Source: Curtobacterium sp. PhB115 (GTDB lineage: Bacteria > Actinomycetota > Actinomycetes > Actinomycetales > Microbacteriaceae). Taken from it: a stretch of 64,000 bases of DNA. The stretch spans positions 434,001 to 498,000 of the forward strand of contig NZ_RJKR01000005.1 in assembly GCF_003752025.1 (NCBI RefSeq), written 5' to 3'. Every line of letters begins with the position of its first letter. Positions within the stretch are counted from its first letter, which is position 1. Shown one piece after another: positions 40,950 to 48,579 of the stretch. A model generated the notes under the pieces. That model was not told the DNA's origin and did not search any database. It saw only the letters and a program-made list of their open reading frames with translations. The translations under genes and the position numbers were made by a program.

Positions 40950-42032
40950 ATGGGACTTCCCATTTCAGCAGTAGCAGAAACCGAGCAGCAGGAGAAGAAG
41001 CTTCCGCAGCCCGTCGAATCCAACGCTGAGGAACCGCAGAAGCGCAGCTCTGAACTGTACATCGGACCCCGAATCACGGAGGGTAACGCGCAGCGTTTGC
41101 ACTTCATCGGTAAGTTCCCCGGCGCAGATGTGGAGGCGTGCTCAATCATTCTCGATCGCCAGGACGCACCCGGCACACTGCCCACGATCAAGGGAACAGA
41201 CAAGCTCCTGACCAAACTCCGATCCCTCGGAGTGATCGGACGGGCAGCGAACCCGGACACGAAGCGGTCGGTCTATTCGCTCACCAAGAGCGGAAGGATC
41301 TCAGCTGAGTCCTTCGGCCACACCGTTCCCGGTTCCGCAACCCTCAACGGAACGAGCCAGAGACGGGCCAGCCACTACCAACTGATCGCCCATGTAGCGG
41401 CCCAGTTCGCATCTCCAGCAGGCTTTTTCCGAGACAGTCTCGGCATCGAACCAGTCGGAATCGATGGCGTCATCAGCGAGCACGAGATGCGGATTGCGTA
41501 CGAGAAAGTGGCAGTGATGCTCAAGGAGCGGAAGGAGCGAGGCGAGTCAGGAGACTTCGGAGCGTGGCGAAGCGGTGCCATGGCGGCATCCATCGAAGCA
41601 GTCAGCAAGGGTCGAATCGAGTGGCCCGACATCACCGCGGCACTACCAGCACTACTCACGCTCGGTGAGAAGGAGGAAGAGAAGATGGTCACCAAGCTCG
41701 TTCATCAGCCCGACCTCGCGGTGATCCTCGACGGCGATCGGAACAGCCCAGCAGCGAAGAACCTCCTCGTTGAGGTCGAGCTGAACCCCAAGAGCTGGGA
41801 AGCCTACGAGCAAATCCTTCGGACCTACGACAAGGAAATCGAGCGGGGATTCGTCTACTCCCGCGTCGTCTACTTCACCATCGGCAACCGCGTCGAGACC
41901 ATCCTCCGCAAGGTGGACAGGAAGGCAAAGACCGGACTCTTCGAGTCAGGACGACTTGTCGTCTTACCTCTCACCCACCGCGACAACACCCCGGTGCGCT
42001 TCGAAAAGCGCATCACGATCCAGGAGAACTGA
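40950..42032 (+). CDS. Replic_Relax-like (replication-relaxation family) protein
   Basis: 360 aa from the ATG at 40950 (GAGGAG upstream). Middle part has winged-helix character (KLLTKLRSLGVIGRAANPDTKRSVYSLTKSG). The C-terminal part has the family's closing block: PDLAVIL, then LLVEVELNPKSWEAYEQILRTYDKEI and YSRVVYFTIGNRVETILRKV. Replic_Relax proteins occur in actinobacterial plasmids and ICEs next to FtsK-like genes, and are thought to bind or process the transfer/replication origin. An in-frame ATG at 40764 would add a low-complexity leader and is rejected. 6 nt before the FtsK-like gene. Confidence 0.75.
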   Translation: MGLPISAVAETEQQEKKLPQPVESNAEEPQKRSSELYIGPRITEGNAQRLHFIGKFPGADVEACSIILDRQDAPGTLPTIKGTDKLLTKLRSLGVIGRAANPDTKRSVYSLTKSGRISAESFGHTVPGSATLNGTSQRRASHYQLIAHVAAQFASPAGFFRDSLGIEPVGIDGVISEHEMRIAYEKVAVMLKERKERGESGDFGAWRSGAMAASIEAVSKGRIEWPDITAALPALLTLGEKEEEKMVTKLVHQPDLAVILDGDRNSPAAKNLLVEVELNPKSWEAYEQILRTYDKEIERGFVYSRVVYFTIGNRVETILRKVDRKAKTGLFESGRLVVLPLTHRDNTPVRFEKRITIQEN

Positions 42033-42038
42033 TCCAAA

Positions 42039-43823
42039 ATGAAAGGACTAACCGAAGGAATCCAGCCACTACTCGATTCACTCATCGACCACCTGCCGCT
42101 CATCGCTGGGGTGGTGCTCGCGCTCTGGCTCGGAGGCTGGGCCGTCGTCAGGCTCGTGCTGATCTACGGCGAGCGGTGGAAGCGCAATGGAAAGCGCTAC
42201 GGCGGAACGAGGCGCTTCCTCCGTCCGAAGAGCTGGCTGCGGCTTCAGCCGGCCCACCTCTTCAAGATGCAGGGGGAACTACTCAAGAGCCGCACGGTCG
42301 TCGAGTTCGCGGCACCCGTTAAGCACTTCTCCGAGGAGCGCAAGGAGAAAGGCTTCTATCCCGGAGAGGCATGGAGGTCGCCATACCCGAAGGCGGTCAA
42401 GGTCATCCACGACGAGAACCGGGACCTTACCAAGGGCAAGACCGGAAAGCATCTCCGGACCCGAGCACAGATCGCCCGGGCAGCCAAGTGGGCAGTGGTC
42501 AGGCCCCTGCCCGAGGATGTGTTCATCGGCGGCGACCAGAGCAAGCACTTCATGGTCGCCATCGGACTCAACAACCACCGCCGCAATCTCGTGGAGGCGC
42601 TGGAGGAGGATGTGCGCTCAGCCTTCAAGGCACAGAGCATCGAACCCTACTCAAGCGAGGAGTACGACCGGGTGAACTTCCTGGTTCATCTATCGATGCC
42701 CGAGGACATCCTGGTGGAGCGGATGTTCGGCGTGGAGTTCTTCGAGGAGCACCCAGCTCTCTCGCCCTACTCGCTTCCCCTCGCCGTCATGGAGAACGGG
42801 AAGCCCTGGTGCCTCGATCTGCACCACACGCTGATCTACGGCATGACCGGCGCAGGAAAGGGTGGACCGATCCAGGGCGCGATCCGGCAGCTCGCTCCAT
42901 TCGTCCACGAGGGCCGGGTCAAGCTCTACGGCATCGATCCCAAGGGCCCGGAACTGGGAGCCTACGCGAAGAAGGGCGTTCGCATGTTCGAGCGCATCTC
43001 CATCGGCCTGGCTGAGGAGAACATTCGCCAGCATGTGACGACCATCAACCAGATCGCCGCCATCGTGGCAGCACGGGGAAACACCATCGACCCAGACTTC
43101 CGCGAGGGCCACGAGGACCTGGGCCGAGACTTCCCCGCCACGAAGAAAACACCCTGGATCGTGCTCTTCATCGATGAGTACCTGACCCTGGTCAAGGGAC
43201 TCAAGAAGCTCGGCAAGGAGGGCGCAGCGCCGCTAGCCACGCTGGACCAGATCCTCGCCACCGGTCGAAGCTTCGGCGTGTATGTGATCCTGGCAACTCA
43301 GGTCGCAACCAAGGAAGTCTTCGGAGATGTCCGAGACAATGTGCCTAACGCCATCGTGCTCAAGCACAAGGCAAGCGACTACTGGACCAAGGAGTTCCTG
43401 GGAGAGGACGCCCTCGACCTGGGGTTCGACCCGAAGACCAAGATCGGACCGAGCAACAAGGCCAACGGCTACAAGACGGCCGGTATCGGCTATGTCTCGA
43501 CAGCCTCCGGCGTTGTCCGGGTTCGCTTCGGCTACCTCAGCGACAAGGACATCATCGCCCTAGCCCGGGAGTTCATGGAGCCAGGAGCCGACCTCGGGGT
43601 GTTCAACGAGAAGACTCCGGTGTTCGATCCCAACGACTACGGACTCGGCCCCACCGCCGACGAGCTAGCCGAGGGTGGAGCTAACGGTGACCCCAACGCC
43701 GACGACGATCCCGACGACGACGGCGGCTTCGAGGTCCACGAGGCTCCCGCTCAGCGAAACGACGAGTTCACCCTGGCACTCCAGGAGTATCAGAAGACCG
43801 CGAGTACGAAGCGCACGCTTTGA
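42039..43823 (+). CDS. FtsK/TraB-like DNA translocase
   Basis: 594 aa. N-terminal membrane helix (about 18-42), a linker region, then an FtsK-type motor: Walker A GMTGAGKGG (K274; Gly follows Lys instead of Ser/Thr), Walker B IVLFIDEYLTL (D379-E380) and the FtsK box QILATGRSFGVYVILATQ. C-terminus is acidic (GDPNADDDPDDDGG). In AICEs and Streptomyces plasmids a single protein of this kind moves double-stranded DNA into the recipient mycelium or cell. No gamma (KOPS-binding) domain is obvious. Same operon as the Replic_Relax-like gene. Confidence 0.9.
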   Translation: MKGLTEGIQPLLDSLIDHLPLIAGVVLALWLGGWAVVRLVLIYGERWKRNGKRYGGTRRFLRPKSWLRLQPAHLFKMQGELLKSRTVVEFAAPVKHFSEERKEKGFYPGEAWRSPYPKAVKVIHDENRDLTKGKTGKHLRTRAQIARAAKWAVVRPLPEDVFIGGDQSKHFMVAIGLNNHRRNLVEALEEDVRSAFKAQSIEPYSSEEYDRVNFLVHLSMPEDILVERMFGVEFFEEHPALSPYSLPLAVMENGKPWCLDLHHTLIYGMTGAGKGGPIQGAIRQLAPFVHEGRVKLYGIDPKGPELGAYAKKGVRMFERISIGLAEENIRQHVTTINQIAAIVAARGNTIDPDFREGHEDLGRDFPATKKTPWIVLFIDEYLTLVKGLKKLGKEGAAPLATLDQILATGRSFGVYVILATQVATKEVFGDVRDNVPNAIVLKHKASDYWTKEFLGEDALDLGFDPKTKIGPSNKANGYKTAGIGYVSTASGVVRVRFGYLSDKDIIALAREFMEPGADLGVFNEKTPVFDPNDYGLGPTADELAEGGANGDPNADDDPDDDGGFEVHEAPAQRNDEFTLALQEYQKTASTKRTL

Positions 43824-43842
43824 CGGAACAAAGAACGACCGA

Positions 43843-43872
43843 AGGGCCACGATCCAGCTGGATCGTGGCCCT
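43843..43872 (+). terminator. Perfect terminator after the FtsK-like gene
   Basis: AGGGCCACGATCCAG directly followed by its exact complement CTGGATCGTGGCCCT, 15 bp with no spacer, then CTTTG. Stem nearly identical to 36262-36294. Confidence 0.88.
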
Positions 43873-43880
43873 TTGCGTTG

Positions 43881-43892
43881 CCGTTTTGATAT
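43881..43892 (+). promoter_or_regulatory. Element motif (TTTTGATAT), copy 6
   Basis: CCGTTTTGATATTGGACTCC on the plus strand, 64 nt before the ATG at 43956. The only copy on the plus strand, again in the sense orientation for its gene. Confidence 0.7.
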
Positions 43893-43955
43893 TGGACTCC
43901 GAACCGATCGGTTCTCACCATCGCTCCACGAAGGAGCACAACGAGGAGGTACCCA

Positions 43956-44483
43956 ATGCCAAACTTCAACTCACTTGCTGACCACCTGAACTACGGCGCA
44001 GGAGCCGACAGTCACACCCTCATCACGGATAGCGGGAACGCCTCGCTTCTGGATGTACTCGAACTGATGGCCCCATCAGTCCGCGAGGGCAAGACGCAGA
44101 TCGTGGGAATCGGTCTCGATCAGGCCCTCGTCGAGCAGCACGGCTTTGCCGACATCTTCGAGGACCAGTCGAACGATGCGGGCCGTGCTCTCGCCGCCGT
44201 CATCGGCAGTATGCTCGCCCGGATCACTGGTCAGCCCAACATTCGAAACTTCTCGAAGTGGCCGGATTCCCTTTTCCGGCCCATCTTCGTCCTGATCGAT
44301 GACTACACCACGATCACCAGCGACCCACTCGTGAGTAGCCAGGTCAGGCAGATCCTCATTCAGGGCAGAGCGCTCGGCGTGTATGTCCTCGGCTTCACCA
44401 AGCCCCTGGAGAACGAAGTGCTCAAGGCTAAGTTCAGCGCAGACTTCCACAGCGTCTGGGAGGACGAGCCAGAGGACGCATGA
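43956..44483 (+). CDS. FtsK-like protein lacking the Walker A motif
   Basis: 175 aa from the ATG at 43956 (GAGGAGG upstream). It aligns by eye with the second half of the FtsK-like motor: RPIFVLIDDYTTI (108-120) corresponds to the Walker B segment, and VRQILIQGRALGVYVLGFT to the FtsK box, in the same order and spacing. No P-loop and no membrane helix are present, and the second acidic residue of Walker B is Asp. It has its own motif and terminator, so it is an intact small gene. It may cap or regulate the FtsK-like hexamer. Confidence 0.7.
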   Translation: MPNFNSLADHLNYGAGADSHTLITDSGNASLLDVLELMAPSVREGKTQIVGIGLDQALVEQHGFADIFEDQSNDAGRALAAVIGSMLARITGQPNIRNFSKWPDSLFRPIFVLIDDYTTITSDPLVSSQVRQILIQGRALGVYVLGFTKPLENEVLKAKFSADFHSVWEDEPEDA

Positions 44484-44497
44484 ACTGAGTGACCATC

Positions 44498-44533
44498 AGG
44501 GCGGCGATTCGGCTTCGGCTGGATCGCCGCCCT
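44498..44533 (+). terminator. Terminator of the P-loop-less FtsK-like gene
   Basis: AGGGCGGCGAT and ATCGCCGCCCT, 11-bp perfect stem with a 14-nt loop, followed by TCTTC. The remaining stretch to 44823 shows no gene or repeat I can support. Confidence 0.8.
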
Positions 44534-44823
44534 TCTTCGTGCTCGCAGATGGTCAACCTTCTGCAGGAATGGCGACCTCGTGCGTCGTCATTCGAAAGCA
44601 CGCCCACTCGCCGGAGGTTGCCCGTAGAGCGCAGAAGGGCAGCGCAGAGGGACGATCACATCGGGGCTGTAGCCTGCGCGCTCAGAAGGCAGTTTCAGCT
44701 CCAGGAGGACGGTCAGGAAAAGCGGTATCCGAGCCATGGACACGCCGCAGCGGTTGACAGGTCTAGGAGTCCATTCATGATTGCCACCAACACCACTTCC
44801 AAACCGCTCGAAAGGGAATCACC

Positions 44824-45075
44824 ATGGCGAACACCGCGAACACCGCGAACACCCAGACCCCCGCTCCCAAGGCCGAGAGCTTCGACCGCTCCAGCGTGAC
44901 CCGCACCTTCGCTCGCCTCAAGCACGAGGTCGGCGGCCTGGTGGACGACGCCGGTCGGACGCGCCCCTTCTACGCCGCCTCGAAGGAGGAGGCCATCGCC
45001 AAGCGTGACGCGGCCCTCAAGGTGCTGGACGAGCTGGCACAGCGCATCGACACCCTGAAGAAGGAGGGCAACTAG
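44824..45075 (+). CDS. Element-encoded small coiled-coil-like protein
   Basis: 83 aa. N-terminal triple ANT repeat (MANTANTANTQTPAPK), then a charged helical region (KEEAIAKRDAALKVLDELAQRIDTLKKEGN). AAAGGGA precedes the ATG. Function unknown. Two strong hairpins follow. Confidence 0.65.
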   Translation: MANTANTANTQTPAPKAESFDRSSVTRTFARLKHEVGGLVDDAGRTRPFYAASKEEAIAKRDAALKVLDELAQRIDTLKKEGN

Positions 45076-45090
45076 CCCTCCCCACGAACC

Positions 45091-45174
45091 GCAACGCCCC
45101 TGGGACCCGAACCCGGGGGCGTTGCTTCGTAGAACGCAAGAAGCCCCCGGTCCTGATTCCCGGGGGCTTCTTGC
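45091..45174. terminator. Double bidirectional terminator
   Basis: Stem 1: GCAACGCCCC (45091-45100) with GGGGCGTTGC (45116-45125). Stem 2: GCAAGAAGCCCCCGG (45136-45150) with CCGGGGGCTTCTTGC (45160-45174), perfect over 15 bp. They separate the convergent genes ending at 45075 and 45200. Confidence 0.88.
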
Positions 45175-45199
45175 TGTGCGCCGTAGAGGCAGACTTCGA

Positions 45200-45778
45200 T
45201 TAGCGGGCGCTGCTCGCATTCGCTGGCTTGCGGGCCGCGTTCCAGATCTTGCGGACCTCACCAGACGGACGGAACTTCGCTGTCTTCTTGGTGCGCGTGG
45301 AAACGAGGTCACAGTAGATCTTCACGAAGTCATCGCTGGGAACGATGCCCTCCTCACGGACATCTTTCGCCATGGCCATGAGCTGCGTGGTGCTGATGCT
45401 GTAGGTCACGAGGAGATTGACGAGGTCCGTCTCGTTCTTCACCTTGTCCATGAAGTGCGGCACGATCTTGCGAGCGGCAGCGAGCTTCTCCTGCTTCGCA
45501 CGCTCGTCCGCCGTGCCGTAGGCGTCGGCCAGCTTGTGGATCTCCACATCGCCGCCGTGCTTCTCGACATCCTCTTCCGAGGCGACACGCACCACCAGGC
45601 CGAACCGCTTCGTGATGCCACTCTCGCAGTCGGCGGCGAACTCCTCGTCCGAGGCGAACGGCGCGTAGCGCTTGTGGTACGGCTTCAGACTTGAGACCAG
45701 CTTCGCCGGCTTCGGCTCCTTGCTGATCCTGTCGTACTCGATGACGATGTAGCGGGTGTCTTCGATTTGCTGGGCCAT
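45200..45778 (-). CDS. Element-encoded protein, unknown function
   Basis: 192 aa from the ATG at 45778 (GGGGGAG upstream). Soluble, charged; segments such as TRYIVIEYDRISKEPKPAKLVSSLKPYHKRYAPF and a basic C-terminus (FRPSGEVRKIWNAARKPANASSAR) suggest nucleic-acid or protein binding, but no family is recognised. It is the gene nearest the right end of the element, a usual place for accessory cargo. The intergenic stretch to 46045 holds the right arm sites. Confidence 0.65.
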   Translation of the reverse strand: MAQQIEDTRYIVIEYDRISKEPKPAKLVSSLKPYHKRYAPFASDEEFAADCESGITKRFGLVVRVASEEDVEKHGGDVEIHKLADAYGTADERAKQEKLAAARKIVPHFMDKVKNETDLVNLLVTYSISTTQLMAMAKDVREEGIVPSDDFVKIYCDLVSTRTKKTAKFRPSGEVRKIWNAARKPANASSAR

Positions 45779-45962
45779 TGGCTCCCCCTTGCTGTGATTT
45801 GAACCCTCACAGGCTATCGGGAGCCGAGGAACCATCACAGCGCGCAGAGCTGCCCGTCTGCGGCCTTTTCGGGGGCCAAACACACATCGACACGGCTCGA
45901 TGGAAGAATCGCCTGAGATCGCAGGCTGGCGCTCCGAGGATCAGATGTCGCCAGCGTCGGAC

Positions 45963-46011
45963 TTGACACAAACATGACACAGACTGCGATTTGACACGCG
46001 ATTCTGTGTCA
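45963..46011. promoter_or_regulatory. Right arm-type integrase sites
   Basis: TTGACACAA (45963), TGACACAG (45975), TTGACACGC (45991) and an inverted CTGTGTCA (46004-46011). The first pair mirrors the left pair: TTGACACAA, a short spacer, then TGACACAG. Confidence 0.6.
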
Positions 46012-46034
46012 CGAAACGGGGCAAAAACCGCGTA

Positions 46035-46066
46035 GATTCAATGATCTAGTTATTGAATCGAAACTC
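46035..46066. other. Right attachment site (attR) with core-type inverted repeat
   Basis: GATTCAAT (46035-46042) and ATTGAATC (46052-46059) are perfect 8-bp inverted arms around a 9-bp spacer that ends in the ychF stop codon. 46046-46066 matches attL at 18 of 21 positions. The three mismatches are all synonymous third-base changes in the ychF frame, and here the codons end in T or A, unlike the host. Confidence 0.85.
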
Positions 46067-47119
46067 CACCACGTCGCCGTCCTGCATGACGTAGTCCTTG
46101 CCCTCGATGCGAGCCTTGCCGGCGGCGCGGGCCTCGGCGATGGAGCCGGTCTCGATCAGGTCGTCGAACGAGATGACCTCGGCCTTGATGAACCCCTTCT
46201 CGAAGTCGGTGTGGATGACGCCGGCAGCCTGGGGCGCCTTCCACCCCTTGCCGATCGTCCACGCACGGGCTTCCTTCGGACCGGCCGTCAGGTAGGTCTG
46301 CAGTCCGAGGGTGTCGAACCCGATGCGGGCGAGCTGGTCGAGGCCGGACTCGGTCTGACCGGTCGACTCGAGCAGTTCGGCGGCGTCCGCCGGGTCGAGG
46401 TCGATGAGCTCGGACTCGACCTGGGCGTCGAGGAACACGGCCTGGGCCGGGGCGACCAGCGCGGCCAGTTCGGCCTTGCGGGTGTCGTCGGTCAGGATCG
46501 CCTCGTCGACGTTGAAGACGAAGATGAACGGCTTGGCGCTGAGCAGCCCGAGCTCCGCGATCGGCGACAGGTCGATCGAGGTGGCGGACAGCAGCGTGCC
46601 CTGCTCGAGCGCGGCACGGGCCTCGCGAGCGGTCTCGAGCACGATCGGCTCGGCCTGCTTGAGCTTCACGGTCTTCTCGTACCGCGGGAGCGCCTTGTCG
46701 ATGGTCTCCATGTCGGCGAGGATCAGCTCGGTGTTGATGACCTCGAGGTCGTCCTTCGGGGAGACCTTGTTCGCCACGTGCACGACGTCGTCGTCGGTGA
46801 ACCCACGGACGACCTGCGCGATCGCGTCGGCTTCGCGGATGTTCGCGAGGAACTTGTTGCCGAGCCCCTCGCCCTCGCTCGCACCCTTGACGATGCCGGC
46901 GATGTCGACGAACGACACCGGCGCAGGCACGGTCTTCTCGGAGTGGAAGAGCCCGGCGAGCTGGTCGAGCCGCGAGTCGGGCAGGTTCACCACGCCGACG
47001 TTCGGCTCGATCGTCGCGAACGGGTAGTTCGCGGCGAGGACCTGGTTCTTGGTCAGGGCGTTGAACAGGGTCGACTTGCCGACGTTCGGGAGACCGACGA
47101 TTCCGATGGTGAGAGCCAC
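46046..47119 (-). CDS. ychF: Redox-regulated P-loop ATPase YchF (Obg family)
   Basis: 357 aa. G1 GLPNVGKSTLFN (9-20), DIAGIVKGASEGEGLGNKFL, the YchF-type NVDE specificity motif, coiled coil and C-terminal TGS domain ending EFRFNN. Universally conserved, binds ribosomes and prefers ATP over GTP. The reading frame is complete, but its last six sense codons and stop come from the attachment site of the integrated element. Confidence 0.97.
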   Translation of the reverse strand: MALTIGIVGLPNVGKSTLFNALTKNQVLAANYPFATIEPNVGVVNLPDSRLDQLAGLFHSEKTVPAPVSFVDIAGIVKGASEGEGLGNKFLANIREADAIAQVVRGFTDDDVVHVANKVSPKDDLEVINTELILADMETIDKALPRYEKTVKLKQAEPIVLETAREARAALEQGTLLSATSIDLSPIAELGLLSAKPFIFVFNVDEAILTDDTRKAELAALVAPAQAVFLDAQVESELIDLDPADAAELLESTGQTESGLDQLARIGFDTLGLQTYLTAGPKEARAWTIGKGWKAPQAAGVIHTDFEKGFIKAEVISFDDLIETGSIAEARAAGKARIEGKDYVMQDGDVVEFRFNN

Positions 47120-47253
47120 GGAAGAAGAGCCTACCGGCGGCGGCCCGCCGGAGCCGACCCGTGCCTCCAGTCCGTCCGCCTGAACCGGGCGTGCCCGGTC
47201 GTGGCAGCGTGGTCCCCGTCGTCCGGACCGGGCGACGGGACAGGAGGACGTCG

Positions 47254-47718
47254 ATGTGGTTCGAACGCGACCAGCGAGGAGTGCACTCGGTGGGCATGGG
47301 GGCGCCGGGGCTGAAGCAGCGGTTCGCCCCGGAGACGCTCGCCGCGCTCGAGAGCGTCTCCCCCGCTGAACTCGAACGGCTGCACGACGCGATGGCCGAG
47401 CTCGAGGCGGACGTCCTCGTCGAGTACGACCCCGAAGACGACGCGATCGACTACACCGAGGAGGACCGGTTCCGCGGCATCCCGCTTCCCCGCGACGCCG
47501 CCTTCCCGATCGTGACCGAGGACCTGGCCGATGGACTCACCGCACACGTGCAGGGACTGCCGCCCCGCTGGCGTCTCGACGGTGCCGCCGTGGCATTCGA
47601 GATGGTGGGCACGCTGCTGGACCCGTACCGGAAGCGCGAACGGGCACGGCGGACGGCCACGTGGCGCGCGACCGCTCGGCGGCGACGGAGCGGCTCCCGG
47701 TCCAGTCGACGGCGCTGA
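47254..47718 (+). CDS. Conserved protein with Arg-rich C-terminus, unknown function
   Basis: 154 aa from the ATG at 47254 (AGGAGG upstream). Acidic N-terminal two thirds (ELEADVLVEYDPEDDAIDYTEED) and a very basic tail (RKRERARRTATWRATARRRRSGSRSSRRR region). No family recognised. Divergent from ychF. Confidence 0.6.
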   Translation: MWFERDQRGVHSVGMGAPGLKQRFAPETLAALESVSPAELERLHDAMAELEADVLVEYDPEDDAIDYTEEDRFRGIPLPRDAAFPIVTEDLADGLTAHVQGLPPRWRLDGAAVAFEMVGTLLDPYRKRERARRTATWRATARRRRSGSRSSRRR

Positions 47719-47805
47719 CCGACCTGCCGCAAGCGCGAGGCCACGACGCCGCAACGCCGACCCGGCTCGGCGGCGATGTCGGCGCCCCGTGCGACGATCG
47801 GAACC

Positions 47806-48444
47806 GTGCCGTTGAACTTCACCGCGATCGACTTCGAGACCGCGAACAGCTCGCCCGCCAGTGCGTGCTCCGTCGGGCTCGTCAAGGTCCGCGCGGGGAA
47901 GGTCGTCGATCGGGCGTCGTGGTTCATCCGCCCGCCGCTCGGCCACGACGCGTTCCTCGAGTGGAACACCCGGATCCACGGGATCGTCGCCGAGGACGTC
48001 GTGCATGCCAAGTCGTGGGAGCTGCAGTACCCGGATCTGGTCGAGTTCGCCGAGGGTGACGTGCTCGTCGCGCACAACGCCCGGTTCGACATGGGCGTGA
48101 TCGCCGGCGGCTGCTCCGCGACCGGCATCGACCTGGCCGAGCACCACTCGATGTGCTCGCTCGCCGTCGCCCGCAAGACCTACACGCTCGACTCGTACCG
48201 CCTGCCGGTCGCCGCGATGGCCGCCGGGTTCGAGGGCTTCCAGCACCACGACGCCGCCGCCGACGCCGAGGCCTGCGCCGCGATCGTCGTGCACGCGGCC
48301 GGTCGGCACGGCGTCGAGACGGTCGAGGCACTCGGTGCCGCCACACGGGTGACGATCGCCCCGGTGCAGGCTCGTGCCGAGAAGCCGAAGACCTCGTCGC
48401 CCCAGCCCCGGCTGTCGAACCGCCCGATGGTCTTCGCCGACTGA
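47806..48444 (+). CDS. DEDDh 3'-5' exonuclease (DnaQ-like)
   Basis: 212 aa from the GTG at 47806; an ATG at 47776 would add ten residues. Exo I FTAIDFETAN (D9, E11), Exo II VLVAHNARFDMGVI and Exo III HHDAAADAEA (His-Asp) complete the DEDDh site. Stand-alone exonucleases of this type act in DNA repair or RNA turnover. The message may be leaderless, since only GACGATCGGAACC lies before the GTG. The stop codon is followed at once by a tandem repeat. Confidence 0.88.
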   Translation: MPLNFTAIDFETANSSPASACSVGLVKVRAGKVVDRASWFIRPPLGHDAFLEWNTRIHGIVAEDVVHAKSWELQYPDLVEFAEGDVLVAHNARFDMGVIAGGCSATGIDLAEHHSMCSLAVARKTYTLDSYRLPVAAMAAGFEGFQHHDAAADAEACAAIVVHAAGRHGVETVEALGAATRVTIAPVQARAEKPKTSSPQPRLSNRPMVFAD

Positions 48445-48515
48445 CTCGGCAGAACGGACCGAGTCGGCCGAGCGGCACGAGTCGGCCGAGCGGCACGACT
48501 CGGCAGAACGGCCCG
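48444..48515. repeat. 18-bp tandem repeat after the exonuclease stop codon
   Basis: Four 18-bp units (48444, 48462, 48480, 48498). The two inner units are identical (AGTCGGCCGAGCGGCACG) and the two outer ones nearly so (ACTCGGCAGAACGG...CCG). The array begins at the last base of the TGA. Confidence 0.9.
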
Positions 48516-48579
48516 GCTCGTCGGAGCCGACCGGCTCGGGACGGGTGCCCCACGCGCTCCGCAGCACTACTGTCAGCAC

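Larger units (their letters stand above)
32415..46066. mobile_element. Integrative element with CRESS-type Rep, tyrosine integrase and FtsK-like transfer gene
   Basis: About 13.65 kb bounded by 21-bp imperfect direct repeats (18/21) that each encode the last seven codons of ychF. It has visibly lower GC content and more A/T-ending codons than the flanks. Content: integrase, serine recombinase, small unknown genes, Rep with origin, secreted proteins, a Replic_Relax-like protein, FtsK/TraB-like ATPase and accessory genes. No capsid, terminase, portal or relaxase gene is present. The combination Int + Rep + single FtsK-like ATPase is the AICE plan of Actinobacteria (double-strand transfer), with an unusual Rep. 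Six copies of a shared promoter-like motif tie the genes into one regulatory unit. Confidence 0.9.

Noticed and set aside
44489..44899. Plus-strand open frame between the FtsK-like half gene and the 44824 gene
   Set aside because: It begins at the terminator, has Arg-rich shadow composition and overlaps the better-supported 44824 gene.
32415..46066. Prophage identity for the integrated element
   Set aside because: No capsid, portal, terminase, tail or lysis gene is visible. The gene set fits an integrative and conjugative or mobilisable element.
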